DNA of 16,443 nt from Salinisphaera sp. UBA1666 (lineage in GTDB: Bacteria > Pseudomonadota > Gammaproteobacteria > Nevskiales > Salinisphaeraceae), in assembly GCA_002320455.1 (NCBI GenBank), contig DCKU01000075.1, positions 1 through 16,443 of the forward strand. The letters are read 5' to 3'. A model generated the notes under the pieces. That model was given only the letters and a program-made list of their open reading frames with translations, searched no databases and had not been told where the DNA came from. A program made the translations under genes and the position numbers. Positions 6,893 to 15,067 of the stretch are shown one piece after another. Numbering within the stretch: the stretch's first letter is position 1; every line of letters begins with the position of its first letter.

Positions 6893-7251
6893 GGGGGCGA
6901 CATGGCTTCGACGCGGATGTCAAAACCCAAGGTGCATGCCGAGGTTGCAATCTTCCTCGTTAATCCGGTTGCAACTTAAGCTAGTTGCGAACGACGACAA
7001 CTACGCACTAGCGGCTTAAACCCCGCTAGCGTCCGCCTGGTGAGTGTCTGTGCTCCCAGCCACGGATGTCATATTACATAGACTCGCGGTAAAGCCCCGT
7101 TTCGGGCTGATCCGTTAAGAACAAACGAAGCTACGCGCAGGTTGTCCCTTTTCGTCGGGTAGCCTGCGCCGACAACTAAAGACGAAATAAGCATGTAGAT
7201 CCGAGGGTTGAGAATCCGCGGACGCGGGTTCGATTCCCGCCGCCTCCACCA
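6893..7251 (+). ncRNA. ssrA: Transfer-messenger RNA (tmRNA, ssrA)
   Basis: tmRNA rescues stalled ribosomes by acting first as an alanyl-tRNA and then as a short message that adds a degradation tag. The tRNA-like ends are complete: 5' GGGGGCG pairs with 3' CGCCTCC (one G-U) before an encoded CCA. The T arm GCGGG-TTCGATT-CCCGC spans 7224-7240. The 5' part has the typical GACATGGCTTCGACG. The tag reading frame begins with the resume codon GCG at 6987. Length is 359 bases, close to the 363 of E. coli. A possible weak promoter is TCGACG (6851-6856) and TAAACT (6872-6877), which would give a short 5' leader for RNase P to remove. Its position after smpB and before a strong terminator is standard. 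Confidence 0.97.
6987..7019 (+). other. tmRNA tag-peptide reading frame
   Basis: Codons GCG AAC GAC GAC AAC TAC GCA CTA GCG GCT TAA encode ANDDNYALAA; with the alanine carried by tmRNA the added tag is AANDDNYALAA. The ALAA end is the signal read by ClpXP, and AANDxNY is the part bound by SspB in E. coli. E. coli has E where the second D stands here. Confidence 0.95.
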
Positions 7252-7254
7252 CCC

Positions 7255-7288
7255 AAAGCCCCTGCCGGCGTGCCGACAGGGGCTTTTT
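7255..7288 (+). terminator. Intrinsic terminator of ssrA
   Basis: AAAGCCCCTG-C-CGG, loop CGTG, then CCG-A-CAGGGGCTTT forms a 13-pair stem with one C/A mismatch, ending in TTTTT (7284-7288). It begins four bases after the tmRNA CCA. Confidence 0.93.
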
Positions 7289-7318
7289 CAGTTCAAGGTC
7301 AATGCGTGCTCGATGCCA

Positions 7319-8140
7319 TCACATCAGGCGATAGAGCATGAATACAGCGATGACCAGCATGGCAACAGCGAATACGCGTTGAAGCTGGTGCCCGGCCAGG
7401 TGGCCGGCAGCGAGCCGCCCAAGCGTCATGCCGATGAGACCGCCGGCGATAAATCCGACGGCGATGCCTGGGTCGAACACGCGGCCGGCCGCAAGGGTTG
7501 AAGCCACACCCGACAAGCCGATCGCGGCGATGACGAACAAAGACGTCGCCACCGCGCGATGGATACCCATCTCAGTGACCCAGACCAGCGCCGGGACGAT
7601 CAGAAAACCACCACCGACGCCGAAGAATCCGGCGCCCACCCCGACGAGCAGGCCAACTGCCAGCAGCGCAGCACTACAAGGCGCATTCAGCCGAAGACGC
7701 CCATCTGTGGCATAGCGACAGACCGTGCCGCTGTCGCGCCCGGCCTCGGCGGACACTCGGGCCCGCACCACGCGGCTGTCGTCAGGCGCACGTGAGGCAC
7801 GAACAAGCATGCGAGCGGCCACGCCGATCATCAGGCAGGCAAATGCGGCCAGCGTAACCGGCTCGGCGACGCGATCGCCCAGCCACACGCCAGCCGGTGC
7901 AGCGACCATGCCGGCGCCAGCAAAGATCAGACCGGCGCGCCACTCGATCACCCCGCGTCGAGCCGCCTGGATCACACCCGACGCCGCCGTCAGCGACACA
8001 GCCACCAACGACAGACCGATCGCCTCACGCGGGGCGACGCCCAGGCCATAGATCAACAAGGGCACAGCAAAAATCGAGCCGCCACCCCCGGTCAGGCCAA
8101 GAGCGGCCCCGACGAGCGTGCCGAAGAGCAGGCTCAGCAT
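7319..8140 (-). CDS. TSUP (TauE/SafE) family permease
   Basis: A 273-residue inner-membrane protein of the TSUP family, whose characterised members export sulfite, sulfoacetate or other small organic anions; the substrate here is unknown. The family's internal duplication is clear: the half-repeat motif GLTGGGGSIFAVPLL at 15-29 recurs as GFFGVGGGFLIVPAL at 171-185. About seven or eight hydrophobic segments are present, separated by an arginine-rich soluble loop at about 113-152. The ATG at 8140 has GAGG about seven bases upstream. It stands alone, convergent with ssrA and divergent from the antiporter gene, with an AT-rich inverted repeat about 50 bases ahead of its start that could be an operator. 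Confidence 0.9.
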   Translation of the reverse strand: MLSLLFGTLVGAALGLTGGGGSIFAVPLLIYGLGVAPREAIGLSLVAVSLTAASGVIQAARRGVIEWRAGLIFAGAGMVAAPAGVWLGDRVAEPVTLAAFACLMIGVAARMLVRASRAPDDSRVVRARVSAEAGRDSGTVCRYATDGRLRLNAPCSAALLAVGLLVGVGAGFFGVGGGFLIVPALVWVTEMGIHRAVATSLFVIAAIGLSGVASTLAAGRVFDPGIAVGFIAGGLIGMTLGRLAAGHLAGHQLQRVFAVAMLVIAVFMLYRLM

Positions 8141-8191
8141 GAACTGCCTCGAAAACGATCAACCAACCGCGACGCCAAAATTCACTCTAGT

Positions 8192-8210
8192 TATTTTGAT
8201 ATTCCAAATA
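8192..8210. promoter_or_regulatory. AT-rich inverted repeat, possible operator
   Basis: TATTTTG-ATATT-CCAAATA is an inverted repeat with six of seven pairs around a five-base centre. It sits in an AT-rich island (about 8180-8215) in otherwise GC-rich DNA, between the divergent TSUP and antiporter genes and 52 bases before the TSUP start. The shape fits a small dimeric repressor such as an ArsR-type protein, but no regulator gene is adjacent. The rest of the 234-base gap shows no gene; CATAAT (8343-8348) is a possible -10 for the antiporter without a clear -35. Confidence 0.4.
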
Positions 8211-8374
8211 GAATGGTACGACCGGTTGTGCAGCGCTTCAATCGGCCGTTTAGCGTGCGGCCGCCGGCTTGATGACGTGTCTTTTGGCCGATACCGGCGG
8301 CTCGTCGACAAGCCACGTGCGCCGAAAGGCGCGAGTCGTGGTCATAATGGGGCGTCGGCCAAGCGTTATCCTCT

Positions 8375-10126
8375 ATGACCGAAACCAACGTCATTCTCTT
8401 TGTCGTGGGGCTGATCCTGTTCTTGAGCGTGCTCGCCAGCGCGCTCGCACGGTTCGGTCCGCCGCTGCTGCTGATCTTTCTGGTCTGCGGCATGTTGGCC
8501 GGTAACGACGGCATCGGACAGATCGGCTTTTCCAACGTGCCGGTCACCTACTTCATCGCCAATCTGGCGCTGGCGATCATTCTGCTCGACGGCGGCCTGC
8601 GCACGCCCTTCAAGTCGTTTCGTGTCGGCCTGCAACCGGCGCTGTCGCTGGCCACCATCGGCGTGTTGATATCGGCCTCGCTGGCCGGCGCGTTCATCGC
8701 GGTCGTTCTCGAAGTCAGCTGGCGCTATGGCTTGCTGCTTGGCGCGATCGTGGCCAGCACCGACGCTGCGGCCGTTTTCTCACAGCTGCGTAGTACGGGG
8801 GTGGCGCTTAACGAGCGGGTCTCAGCCACGCTGGAGATCGAGTCGGGCACCAACGATCCGATGGCCATCTTTCTGGTCACGTTCTTGATGACGGCCATCG
8901 GCAACGACGCGCCGTTTGATGTGGCCAGCATCGCGACCGAGCTCGTCCAGCAGTTCGGTATCGGAATCGTCGGCGGGCTGACGCTGGGCTACGGCCTGGC
9001 CTGGCTGGTGGCCCGTATCCCGCTGGTCGAAGGCCTGTATGCGCTGTTGATCGCTTCCGGTGGTGTGATGGCGTTCACCGCGATCAACCAGCTCGGCGGC
9101 AGCGGGTTTCTGGGCATCTATCTGGTCGGGCTGGTGATCGGCAATCAGCGCAACCAGGCCACGGAACATGTATTTCGCGTGATGGACGGGCTGGCATGGC
9201 TGGCCCAGGCCGGCATGTTCTTGCTGCTGGGCCTGCTGGTCAATCCAACCCAGATCTGGGCCGACGCGATCCCGGCGTTCGCGATCGCCCTATTCCTGAT
9301 CTTTGTGGCACGCCCGGCCGCCGTATGGGTCAGCCTACTGCCGTTTCGGTTTCCGCTTCGCGAGCAGACGTTCATTGCCTGGGTCGGTCTGCGGGGCGCG
9401 GTGCCCATCGTACTGGCTCTGTTTCCGTTGATGGCCGGCCTGCCGGAGGCCCAGTTCCTGTTCGACATCGCCTTCGCGGTGGTGCTGCTGTCACTGATCA
9501 TCCAGGGGACGTCGCTTGGCGGTATGGCCCGTTTGTTGAAGCTGGAGGTGCCGCCCGAGCCCACGCCGGATGCGGTGTTCGCTCTGGAAGGCGTGCGCGG
9601 CTCCGACTATCAGCTGGTGGCCTGTCGAATACATAACGCGTCCGCGATGTCCGGCGCTGACGAACAGGCGCTTCAACGCATGGCCGATATCCGGGTCGCC
9701 GCGGTCGCGCGGCGCGGGCGGCTGATCCTGCCCAAGCCCGGCTTTCGCTTTGCGCTCGACGATTTGGTCTATCTCATCGCTCCCGCGCCGCTACAAACCG
9801 AGCTGGCTCGCCTGTTTCAGGGCGAGACACGAGACCCCGTGACCCAGCCTAACCGATTCTTCGGTCCGTTCATGATCCACGCAGAAGCGCCCGCGAGAGA
9901 CTTCGCAGCGCTCTACGAGGTTGAACTCGAAGAGGCCGAAGCCAACCTGAGCGTCGGTCGGCTGGTACGGCGGCGCCTGCGCCGTCGCCCGGTCACCGGC
10001 GATGAAATACGGCTCGGTGCAGCCCGCCTGATCGTTCGCGAGCTGGAAGACGGGGTGATCTCGGAGCTGGGCTTGGCGTTTGGGCCGACGCCAGCTGACG
10101 CGGAGCGCGAGGCAGAACAGATATAG
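8375..10126 (+). CDS. nhaP2: Cation/proton antiporter, CvrA/NhaP2 type (CPA1)
   Basis: An inner-membrane antiporter of the monovalent cation:proton antiporter-1 family, of the NhaP2/CvrA type that exports K+ (or Na+) for protons and helps with pH and volume control. The product has 583 residues, E. coli CvrA 578. About 12 membrane segments fill residues 1-385, with LDGGL (71-75), GAIVASTDAAAVF (123-135) and the ion-binding ESGTNDPMAIFL (156-167), whose Asn-Asp pair is the transport centre in this superfamily. After the membrane part come a TrkA-C (RCK_C) domain at about 395-485 and a CorC/HlyC-type transporter-associated domain at about 495-575, the same cytoplasmic arrangement as CvrA. The ATG at 8375 starts directly with the first membrane segment. 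The exact ion is not decided by sequence. Confidence 0.93.
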   Translation: MTETNVILFVVGLILFLSVLASALARFGPPLLLIFLVCGMLAGNDGIGQIGFSNVPVTYFIANLALAIILLDGGLRTPFKSFRVGLQPALSLATIGVLISASLAGAFIAVVLEVSWRYGLLLGAIVASTDAAAVFSQLRSTGVALNERVSATLEIESGTNDPMAIFLVTFLMTAIGNDAPFDVASIATELVQQFGIGIVGGLTLGYGLAWLVARIPLVEGLYALLIASGGVMAFTAINQLGGSGFLGIYLVGLVIGNQRNQATEHVFRVMDGLAWLAQAGMFLLLGLLVNPTQIWADAIPAFAIALFLIFVARPAAVWVSLLPFRFPLREQTFIAWVGLRGAVPIVLALFPLMAGLPEAQFLFDIAFAVVLLSLIIQGTSLGGMARLLKLEVPPEPTPDAVFALEGVRGSDYQLVACRIHNASAMSGADEQALQRMADIRVAAVARRGRLILPKPGFRFALDDLVYLIAPAPLQTELARLFQGETRDPVTQPNRFFGPFMIHAEAPARDFAALYEVELEEAEANLSVGRLVRRRLRRRPVTGDEIRLGAARLIVRELEDGVISELGLAFGPTPADAEREAEQI

Positions 10127-10150
10127 AGACGCCGGAAAGCGCGTGAGGGC

Positions 10151-10621
10151 TCAGCGCTGGCGCGGTCGGTTGGCACCGCCGAAGCTGTGCCCCTCGGCCA
10201 GACAATAGGCCAGCCATTTGTTGAGCAACAAATTCCGCGGCCATTGCTCGGACAATACGTCTTCATCGATGTTCGGCACGCCGGCCAGCGCGGCATAGCG
10301 CGAGCGGGCGTCGCAGTAGATCGCCTCGGCTAGCTCGGCGTCGCGATACACACGCAGCGTGATATCCGGGTCCGGCCGGGCGGCCTCGCCCTCGCCGAAC
10401 CAGTAGGTCAGGTTCAGCGTTGTGGTATAGCGACAGCGCTCGATAACCCGCAGATGCAGCGTGGCCTGGCTGCCCACCGAGCGCGCGTGCTCGAACGGCA
10501 GATCGAGCTCGGGCGCCAGCCGTTCAAAACGCCGAAAGTTGCTTTCATAAAGCCCCATCAGGCCCGTGAAGCTCCGCGGCTCGGCGCCGGCCAGCCAGTG
10601 ATTTGCTTTGAGTCTGGGCAT
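10151..10621 (-). CDS. yqiB: DUF1249 family protein, YqiB-like
   Basis: A 156-residue soluble protein of the DUF1249 family (E. coli YqiB), function unknown. Recognisable blocks are LMGLYESNFRRFERLAPEL (21-39), the strand pair LHLRVIERCRYTTTLNL (55-71), ITLRVYRDAELAEAIYC (87-103) and the C-terminal NKWLAYCLAEGH (134-145), which parallels 'LADWLRYCLAHG' of YqiB. In E. coli yqiB sits with nudF and cpdA; here it follows ppsR on the same strand with a 71-base gap that holds a hairpin, so the context differs. No signal peptide or membrane segment is seen. Family assignment is good; no role can be given. Confidence 0.85.
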   Translation of the reverse strand: MPRLKANHWLAGAEPRSFTGLMGLYESNFRRFERLAPELDLPFEHARSVGSQATLHLRVIERCRYTTTLNLTYWFGEGEAARPDPDITLRVYRDAELAEAIYCDARSRYAALAGVPNIDEDVLSEQWPRNLLLNKWLAYCLAEGHSFGGANRPRQR

Positions 10622-10638
10622 TCCGGAAATATACGGCA

Positions 10639-10670
10639 GCTGCCCGGCTTTTCAAACGCCGTCGGGCAGC
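10639..10670. other. Hairpin between ppsR and yqiB
   Basis: GCTGCCCG (10639-10646) and CGGGCAGC (10663-10670) form a perfect eight-pair stem, with a possible inner GGC/GCC pairing. Neither strand has a following run of T, so it is not a standard intrinsic terminator; it may be an RNA processing or stabilising hairpin. Confidence 0.45.
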
Positions 10671-10692
10671 CGGTCAAAGCTGTGCCCCGTGT

Positions 10693-11532
10693 CTAGAACG
10701 AGCGCCGGCGCAGCCCGCGGTCTTGCATGATGACCGCAGCCACCTCTTCGATCGAGCGATTGGTCGTTTCCACGAAGGGGATACGATGGCGCTTGTAGAG
10801 CGACTCCGCCTGACGCAGCTCGTAGCTGACCTGGCCCATGGCCGCATACTGGCTGCCCCGGCGGCGCTCGCTGCGGATCTGGTGGAGTCGATCCGCCCCG
10901 ATATATAACCCGTAGAGCTTGTCCCGATGCGGCGCCAGTGCGGGCGGCAGATGCCGAGACTCGAACTCATCCTCGGTCAACGGATAGTTGGCCGCGAAGA
11001 TGCCGTGCTGCATGGCCATATAGATACAGACTGGTGTCTTGCCGCAACGCGAGGGCGCCATCAGGATCACTTCGGCCTTGGCATAGCCGTTCTCGCCCAC
11101 CCCGTCGTCGTGGGTCAGCGCAAAGTTCATGGCCTCGATGCGCGACTCGTAGACCGCCTGGTCGGCAATGCCGTGGGCACGCCCCATCTGATGCGACGAC
11201 TTGGCCTCAAGCGCGGCTTCGAGCTGTGGCACAAACGCATCGAACAGATCCAGAAAGACGACATTGCCCTCCCGCAGGATCTCGCGTACCTCATCCGAGA
11301 CCGTGGTCGAGAACACGATCGGGCGCGTGCCCAGCGTTCGCCCGGTGTGCTCGATATATTCCAGCGCCTGGCGGGCCTTGTCGGCTGAGTTGATAAACGG
11401 CAGCGTCGACTGACGAAACTGACGCTCGTCGAACTGCGTGAGCAGCGTGGCCCCCAGCGTTTCCGCCGTGATGCCGGTCCGGTCGGAAACGAAGAAGACC
11501 GGCCGCTGGCCCGTGTCGTTTGTGTTATTCAT
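10693..11532 (-). CDS. ppsR: PpsR, PEP synthase regulatory kinase/pyrophosphorylase
   Basis: A bifunctional regulator (DUF299/PSRP family) that inactivates PEP synthase by ADP-dependent phosphorylation of a threonine beside the catalytic histidine and reactivates it by Pi-dependent removal. From the ATG at 11532 the protein has 279 residues, E. coli PpsR 277. It has FFVSDRTGITAE (13-24), HDDG (141-144), the P-loop LMAPSRCGKTPVCIYMA (157-173) and ETTNRSIEEVAA (256-266). The frame is open upstream to 11616, but the family begins close to the chosen ATG; no good Shine-Dalgarno is seen for either. It is divergent from its target gene ppsA, 152 bases away, the same pairing as in E. coli, which makes this function rather than PPDK regulation likely. 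Confidence 0.95.
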   Translation of the reverse strand: MNNTNDTGQRPVFFVSDRTGITAETLGATLLTQFDERQFRQSTLPFINSADKARQALEYIEHTGRTLGTRPIVFSTTVSDEVREILREGNVVFLDLFDAFVPQLEAALEAKSSHQMGRAHGIADQAVYESRIEAMNFALTHDDGVGENGYAKAEVILMAPSRCGKTPVCIYMAMQHGIFAANYPLTEDEFESRHLPPALAPHRDKLYGLYIGADRLHQIRSERRRGSQYAAMGQVSYELRQAESLYKRHRIPFVETTNRSIEEVAAVIMQDRGLRRRSF

Positions 11533-11684
11533 GACGGCATGGTGCCGGGAATGCCCGGTGGCGTCGATTGCCTGAGGTAGACGGTTTGTATCGGTTACCA
11601 CCGGGATCGTTCCCATGCGGGCACTGCCACGGCTCTGTGTAGAATGCGGACCCGATATTTTTAGATCGTCAGAGGAAGCCTCGC

Positions 11685-14054
11685 GTGAACAACTCGCATG
11701 TGGTCTGGTTCAGCCAGCTCGGGATGAACGACGTCGAATCGGTCGGCGGCAAGAACGCCTCGCTCGGCGAAATGATCAGCCATCTGGCGGATGCCGGTGT
11801 GTCGGTCCCGGACGGATTTGCCACCACGGCCGATGCCTATCGCGAGTTTCTGGCCCACGGACATCTTGCCGACAAGATCAACGCCGCACTCGACGCACTC
11901 GACGTAGACGATGTTGACGCGCTGGTCGCCACCGGCGAGAAGATTCGTAACTGGGTGATCGAGCATCCGTTCCCGCCGGCGCTGGAAGCCGCTATCCGCG
12001 AGTCGTTCGAGACGTTGGCCGACGGTCATGAGGATATCGCCGTGGCCGTACGCAGCTCGGCCACCGCCGAGGATCTGCCCGATGCCTCCTTCGCCGGCCA
12101 ACAGGAGACGTTTCTCAACGTCCGCGGCCTCGACAACATCATGCTGGCGATCAAGGACGTCTTCGCGTCCTTGTTCAACGACCGGGCGATCTCCTATCGC
12201 GTGCATAAGGGCTTTGCGCACGACCAGGTGGCGCTTTCCGCCGGTATCCAGCGCATGGTGCGCTCGGACACCGGTGCGTCCGGCGTCATGTTCACGATCG
12301 ATACCGAATCCGGTTTCGACAAGGTGGTCTTCATCACCAGCTCGTGGGGCCTGGGGGAGGCCGTGGTCCAGGGCGCGGTCAACCCGGATGAGTTCTATGT
12401 CTATAAGGACAACATCGATGCCGGGCGACCCGCGATTCTGCGTCGGGTGAAAGGCGGCAAGGCCATCAAGATGATCTATACGGCCGATCGCTCCCACGGC
12501 AAGACCACCGAGTTCGTCGACGTCGACGCCGCCGATCAGGCCAAGTTCTCCATTACCGGCGAGGACGCCGAAGCACTAGCGGCCCAGGCGCTGATCATCG
12601 AGCGCCACTACGGCCGGCCTATGGATATCGAATGGGGCAAGGACGGCGAGACCGGCCAGCTGTTCATCCTGCAGGCCCGCCCAGAGACCGTGAAGTCCAA
12701 CGCCACCACGCTCGAGCGCTACCAGCTCGATTCCAGCGGCCACGACGTGTTGGTCGAAGGCCGCTCGATCGGCCAGCGCGTGGGCGCTGGGCGCGTGCGT
12801 AACGTCGCCTCGATCAAGGAAATGAACAAGGTCGAGGACGGCGACATCTTGGTCACCGACATGACCGACCCGGACTGGGAACCGGTCATGAAGCGCGCCG
12901 CGGCCATCGTCACCAACCGCGGCGGGCGTACCTGTCACGCGGCCATCATTGCCCGCGAGCTGGGTATTCCGGCCGTGGTGGGCACCGGGGATGCCACCGA
13001 GCGCCTGACCGACAAGGCCCGTGTCACGGTGTCCTGTGCCGAGGGCGATACCGGCTATGTCTATGACGGCATCATCGACTTCAATGTCGACGAAGTCTCG
13101 CTGGACAAGATGCCCGAGATCGGCACCAAGATCATGATGAACGTCGGCAACCCCGAGCGGGCCTTCGATTTCGCCGGCATTCCGAACGCCGGCGTCGGTC
13201 TGGCACGGCTGGAATTTATCATCAACCGCCAGATCGGCGTGCACCCGCGGGCCCTGCTGGAATACGACGACCAGCCGGACGAGCTCAAACGCCAGATCGA
13301 TGCCCATATCGCCGGCTACAACAGCCCGCGAGAGTTCTATGTGGACCGGCTGGTCGAAGGCATCTCCACGCTGGCTGCGGCCTTCCATCCCAAGCCGGTG
13401 ATCGTGCGCCTGTCGGACTTCAAGTCCAACGAGTACGCCAACCTGCTGGGCGGCGAAGCCTACGAGCCGGAAGAAGAAAACCCGATGATTGGCTGGCGCG
13501 GCGCCTCACGCTATCTGGCCGAGGATTTCAAGGCCTGCTTCGAGCTGGAATTGGAAGCCATGAAGCGCGTCAGAGGCGACATGGGGCTGACCAACGTCCA
13601 GATCATGATTCCCTTCGTGCGCACGCTGGGCGAGGCCAAAGGGGTATCCGAACTGCTCGAATCCCACGGCTTCAAGCGCGGCGAGAACGATCTGAAAGTG
13701 ATCATGATGTGCGAGCTGCCCAGTAACGCGGTGCTGGCCGACGAATTCCTCGAGTATTTCGACGGCTTCTCGATCGGCTCCAACGATATGACGCAGCTCT
13801 CGCTGGGCCTGGATCGCGACTCGGGGCTGATCAGCCATCTGTTCGACGAGCGCGACCCGGCGATCAAGATCATGCTCGAAAAAGCCATCTCGGCCTGCAA
13901 GCGCAATAACAAATACGTAGGGATCTGCGGGCAGGGACCGTCCGACTACCCGGACCTGGCCAAGTGGCTACTTGAACAGGGCATCGAGTCCATGTCGCTG
14001 AACCCAGACACGGTGGTTTCGACCTGGCTGTATCTCGCCGGGAAAAAAGTCTGA
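11685..14054 (+). CDS. ppsA: Phosphoenolpyruvate synthase
   Basis: Makes PEP, AMP and Pi from pyruvate and ATP at the head of gluconeogenesis; cytoplasmic. The product is 789 residues (E. coli 792). The N-terminal ATP-grasp domain (about 1-350) has VGGKNASLGEM (20-30) and AVRSSATAEDLPDASFAGQQ. The phosphohistidine domain has GGRTCHAAIIARELGIPAVVG with the catalytic His at 418 and the regulatory Thr at 416. The C-terminal TIM-barrel PEP/pyruvate domain has GSNDMTQLSLGLDRDSG and the catalytic Cys at 748 in GICGQGPSDYP. The start is GTG at 11685, eight bases after AGAGGA. TAGAAT (11640-11645) is a possible -10; no clear -35. Divergent from ppsR, and followed after 17 bases by a hydrolase gene. 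Confidence 0.98.
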   Translation: MNNSHVVWFSQLGMNDVESVGGKNASLGEMISHLADAGVSVPDGFATTADAYREFLAHGHLADKINAALDALDVDDVDALVATGEKIRNWVIEHPFPPALEAAIRESFETLADGHEDIAVAVRSSATAEDLPDASFAGQQETFLNVRGLDNIMLAIKDVFASLFNDRAISYRVHKGFAHDQVALSAGIQRMVRSDTGASGVMFTIDTESGFDKVVFITSSWGLGEAVVQGAVNPDEFYVYKDNIDAGRPAILRRVKGGKAIKMIYTADRSHGKTTEFVDVDAADQAKFSITGEDAEALAAQALIIERHYGRPMDIEWGKDGETGQLFILQARPETVKSNATTLERYQLDSSGHDVLVEGRSIGQRVGAGRVRNVASIKEMNKVEDGDILVTDMTDPDWEPVMKRAAAIVTNRGGRTCHAAIIARELGIPAVVGTGDATERLTDKARVTVSCAEGDTGYVYDGIIDFNVDEVSLDKMPEIGTKIMMNVGNPERAFDFAGIPNAGVGLARLEFIINRQIGVHPRALLEYDDQPDELKRQIDAHIAGYNSPREFYVDRLVEGISTLAAAFHPKPVIVRLSDFKSNEYANLLGGEAYEPEEENPMIGWRGASRYLAEDFKACFELELEAMKRVRGDMGLTNVQIMIPFVRTLGEAKGVSELLESHGFKRGENDLKVIMMCELPSNAVLADEFLEYFDGFSIGSNDMTQLSLGLDRDSGLISHLFDERDPAIKIMLEKAISACKRNNKYVGICGQGPSDYPDLAKWLLEQGIESMSLNPDTVVSTWLYLAGKKV

Positions 14055-14071
14055 GCCGCCTGACGCGCCTG

Positions 14072-15067
14072 TTGGGCGATAGGCCCCGATCCGACCTGCC
14101 CGCGGCGCCGACCGATCACTTCGACGGTCGGCGTTTTATCTATTACGGCCGCAAGCAGGCCCCGTGTCGCCAGCGTGATCTATGGCGCTGGCTACTGACC
14201 CGACAGCTCACGCTGTCGCCCTGGCGCCCGGCACCGCAGGAGGCGCCCGGCCGTCCCGCCGAGCGCTGCCAGGCCGCGACCATCACCTGGATCGGCCACG
14301 CCACCGCGTTGATTCAGGTCGACGGCTTGAACGTGCTGACCGACCCGGTCTTTGGCGATACCGTCAGCCCGATTCCCGGCCTGGGCCCGCGACGCGCGCA
14401 TCCGCCCGGCATCGCGTATGCCGATCTGCCACCGATCGACGTGGTGCTGATCAGCCATGCCCACTACGATCATCTGGAGGCGGACACGATTCGCGCGATG
14501 GCGCGTGACCACGCGCCCCGCTTTGTAGCCGGGCGGGGCCTGCACGACTGGCTGATCGCCCGCGGCGCGCCGCGCGTTACCACGCTGGACTGGTGGCAGT
14601 CATGTAACGCCGCCGGCTTGCGCGTAACGGCCACGCCGGCCCAGCACTGGTCGCGGCGTGGCCTGTTTGATCGCAACCGCACGCTCTGGTGTGGCTACGT
14701 GCTCGAAGCCGCCGGCCAGACGCTCTATTTCGCCGGCGACACCGGCTACGACCCAGCGCTGTTTTCTTCCATTGCGGATCGCTGGCCGGCAATTGATTGC
14801 GCCCTGCTGCCGATCGGCGCCTATGAGCCGCGTCGCTTCATGCAGCCGCAACACATGAACCCGAGCGAAGCGGTCAACGCGTTTCGCAAGCTACAGGCGG
14901 CCAGCGCCATCGGTATTCACTTCGGTACATTCCGCCTGACCGATGAGGCCCGTGAGCAGCCGGCCGAGGATTTGGCCGCGGCGTTGTCCGAAGAAGAAGC
15001 GGCGCGTTTCATCGTGCCGCGTTTCGGCCGGGCGATTATCCCGACCGAGCGGGTCGAGCCGCGTTAG
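14072..15067 (+). CDS. Metallo-beta-lactamase-fold hydrolase, NAPE-PLD/RomA-like
   Basis: A 331-residue soluble protein of the metallo-beta-lactamase fold, closest in layout to the NAPE-PLD-like (RomA) branch, members of which can act as phospholipase D or as other phosphodiesterases; the substrate here is unknown. All metal ligands are present: SHAHYDHLE with His129, His131, Asp133 and His134; His192 in TPAQHWS; Asp223 in FAGDTGY; His283 in GIHFGTF. DHFDGRRF (15-22), WIGHAT (73-78) and QHMNPSEA (260-267) are further branch markers. There is no signal peptide. The start is uncertain: TTG at 14072 is the first usable codon, without a clear Shine-Dalgarno, and the 17-base gap suggests coupling to ppsA. 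Its stop overlaps the stop of the opposite-strand gene by four bases. Confidence 0.85.
   Translation: MGDRPRSDLPAAPTDHFDGRRFIYYGRKQAPCRQRDLWRWLLTRQLTLSPWRPAPQEAPGRPAERCQAATITWIGHATALIQVDGLNVLTDPVFGDTVSPIPGLGPRRAHPPGIAYADLPPIDVVLISHAHYDHLEADTIRAMARDHAPRFVAGRGLHDWLIARGAPRVTTLDWWQSCNAAGLRVTATPAQHWSRRGLFDRNRTLWCGYVLEAAGQTLYFAGDTGYDPALFSSIADRWPAIDCALLPIGAYEPRRFMQPQHMNPSEAVNAFRKLQAASAIGIHFGTFRLTDEAREQPAEDLAAALSEEEAARFIVPRFGRAIIPTERVEPR

Noticed and set aside
7227..7251. tmRNA 3' end as a genomic-island attachment site
   Set aside because: The 3' end occurs once only, is followed at once by its own terminator, and no integrase or island gene is present in the window.
11533..11616. Longer PpsR starting at 11616
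   Set aside because: The extra 28 residues have no family counterpart and crowd the ppsA control region; the ATG at 11532 gives the usual length.
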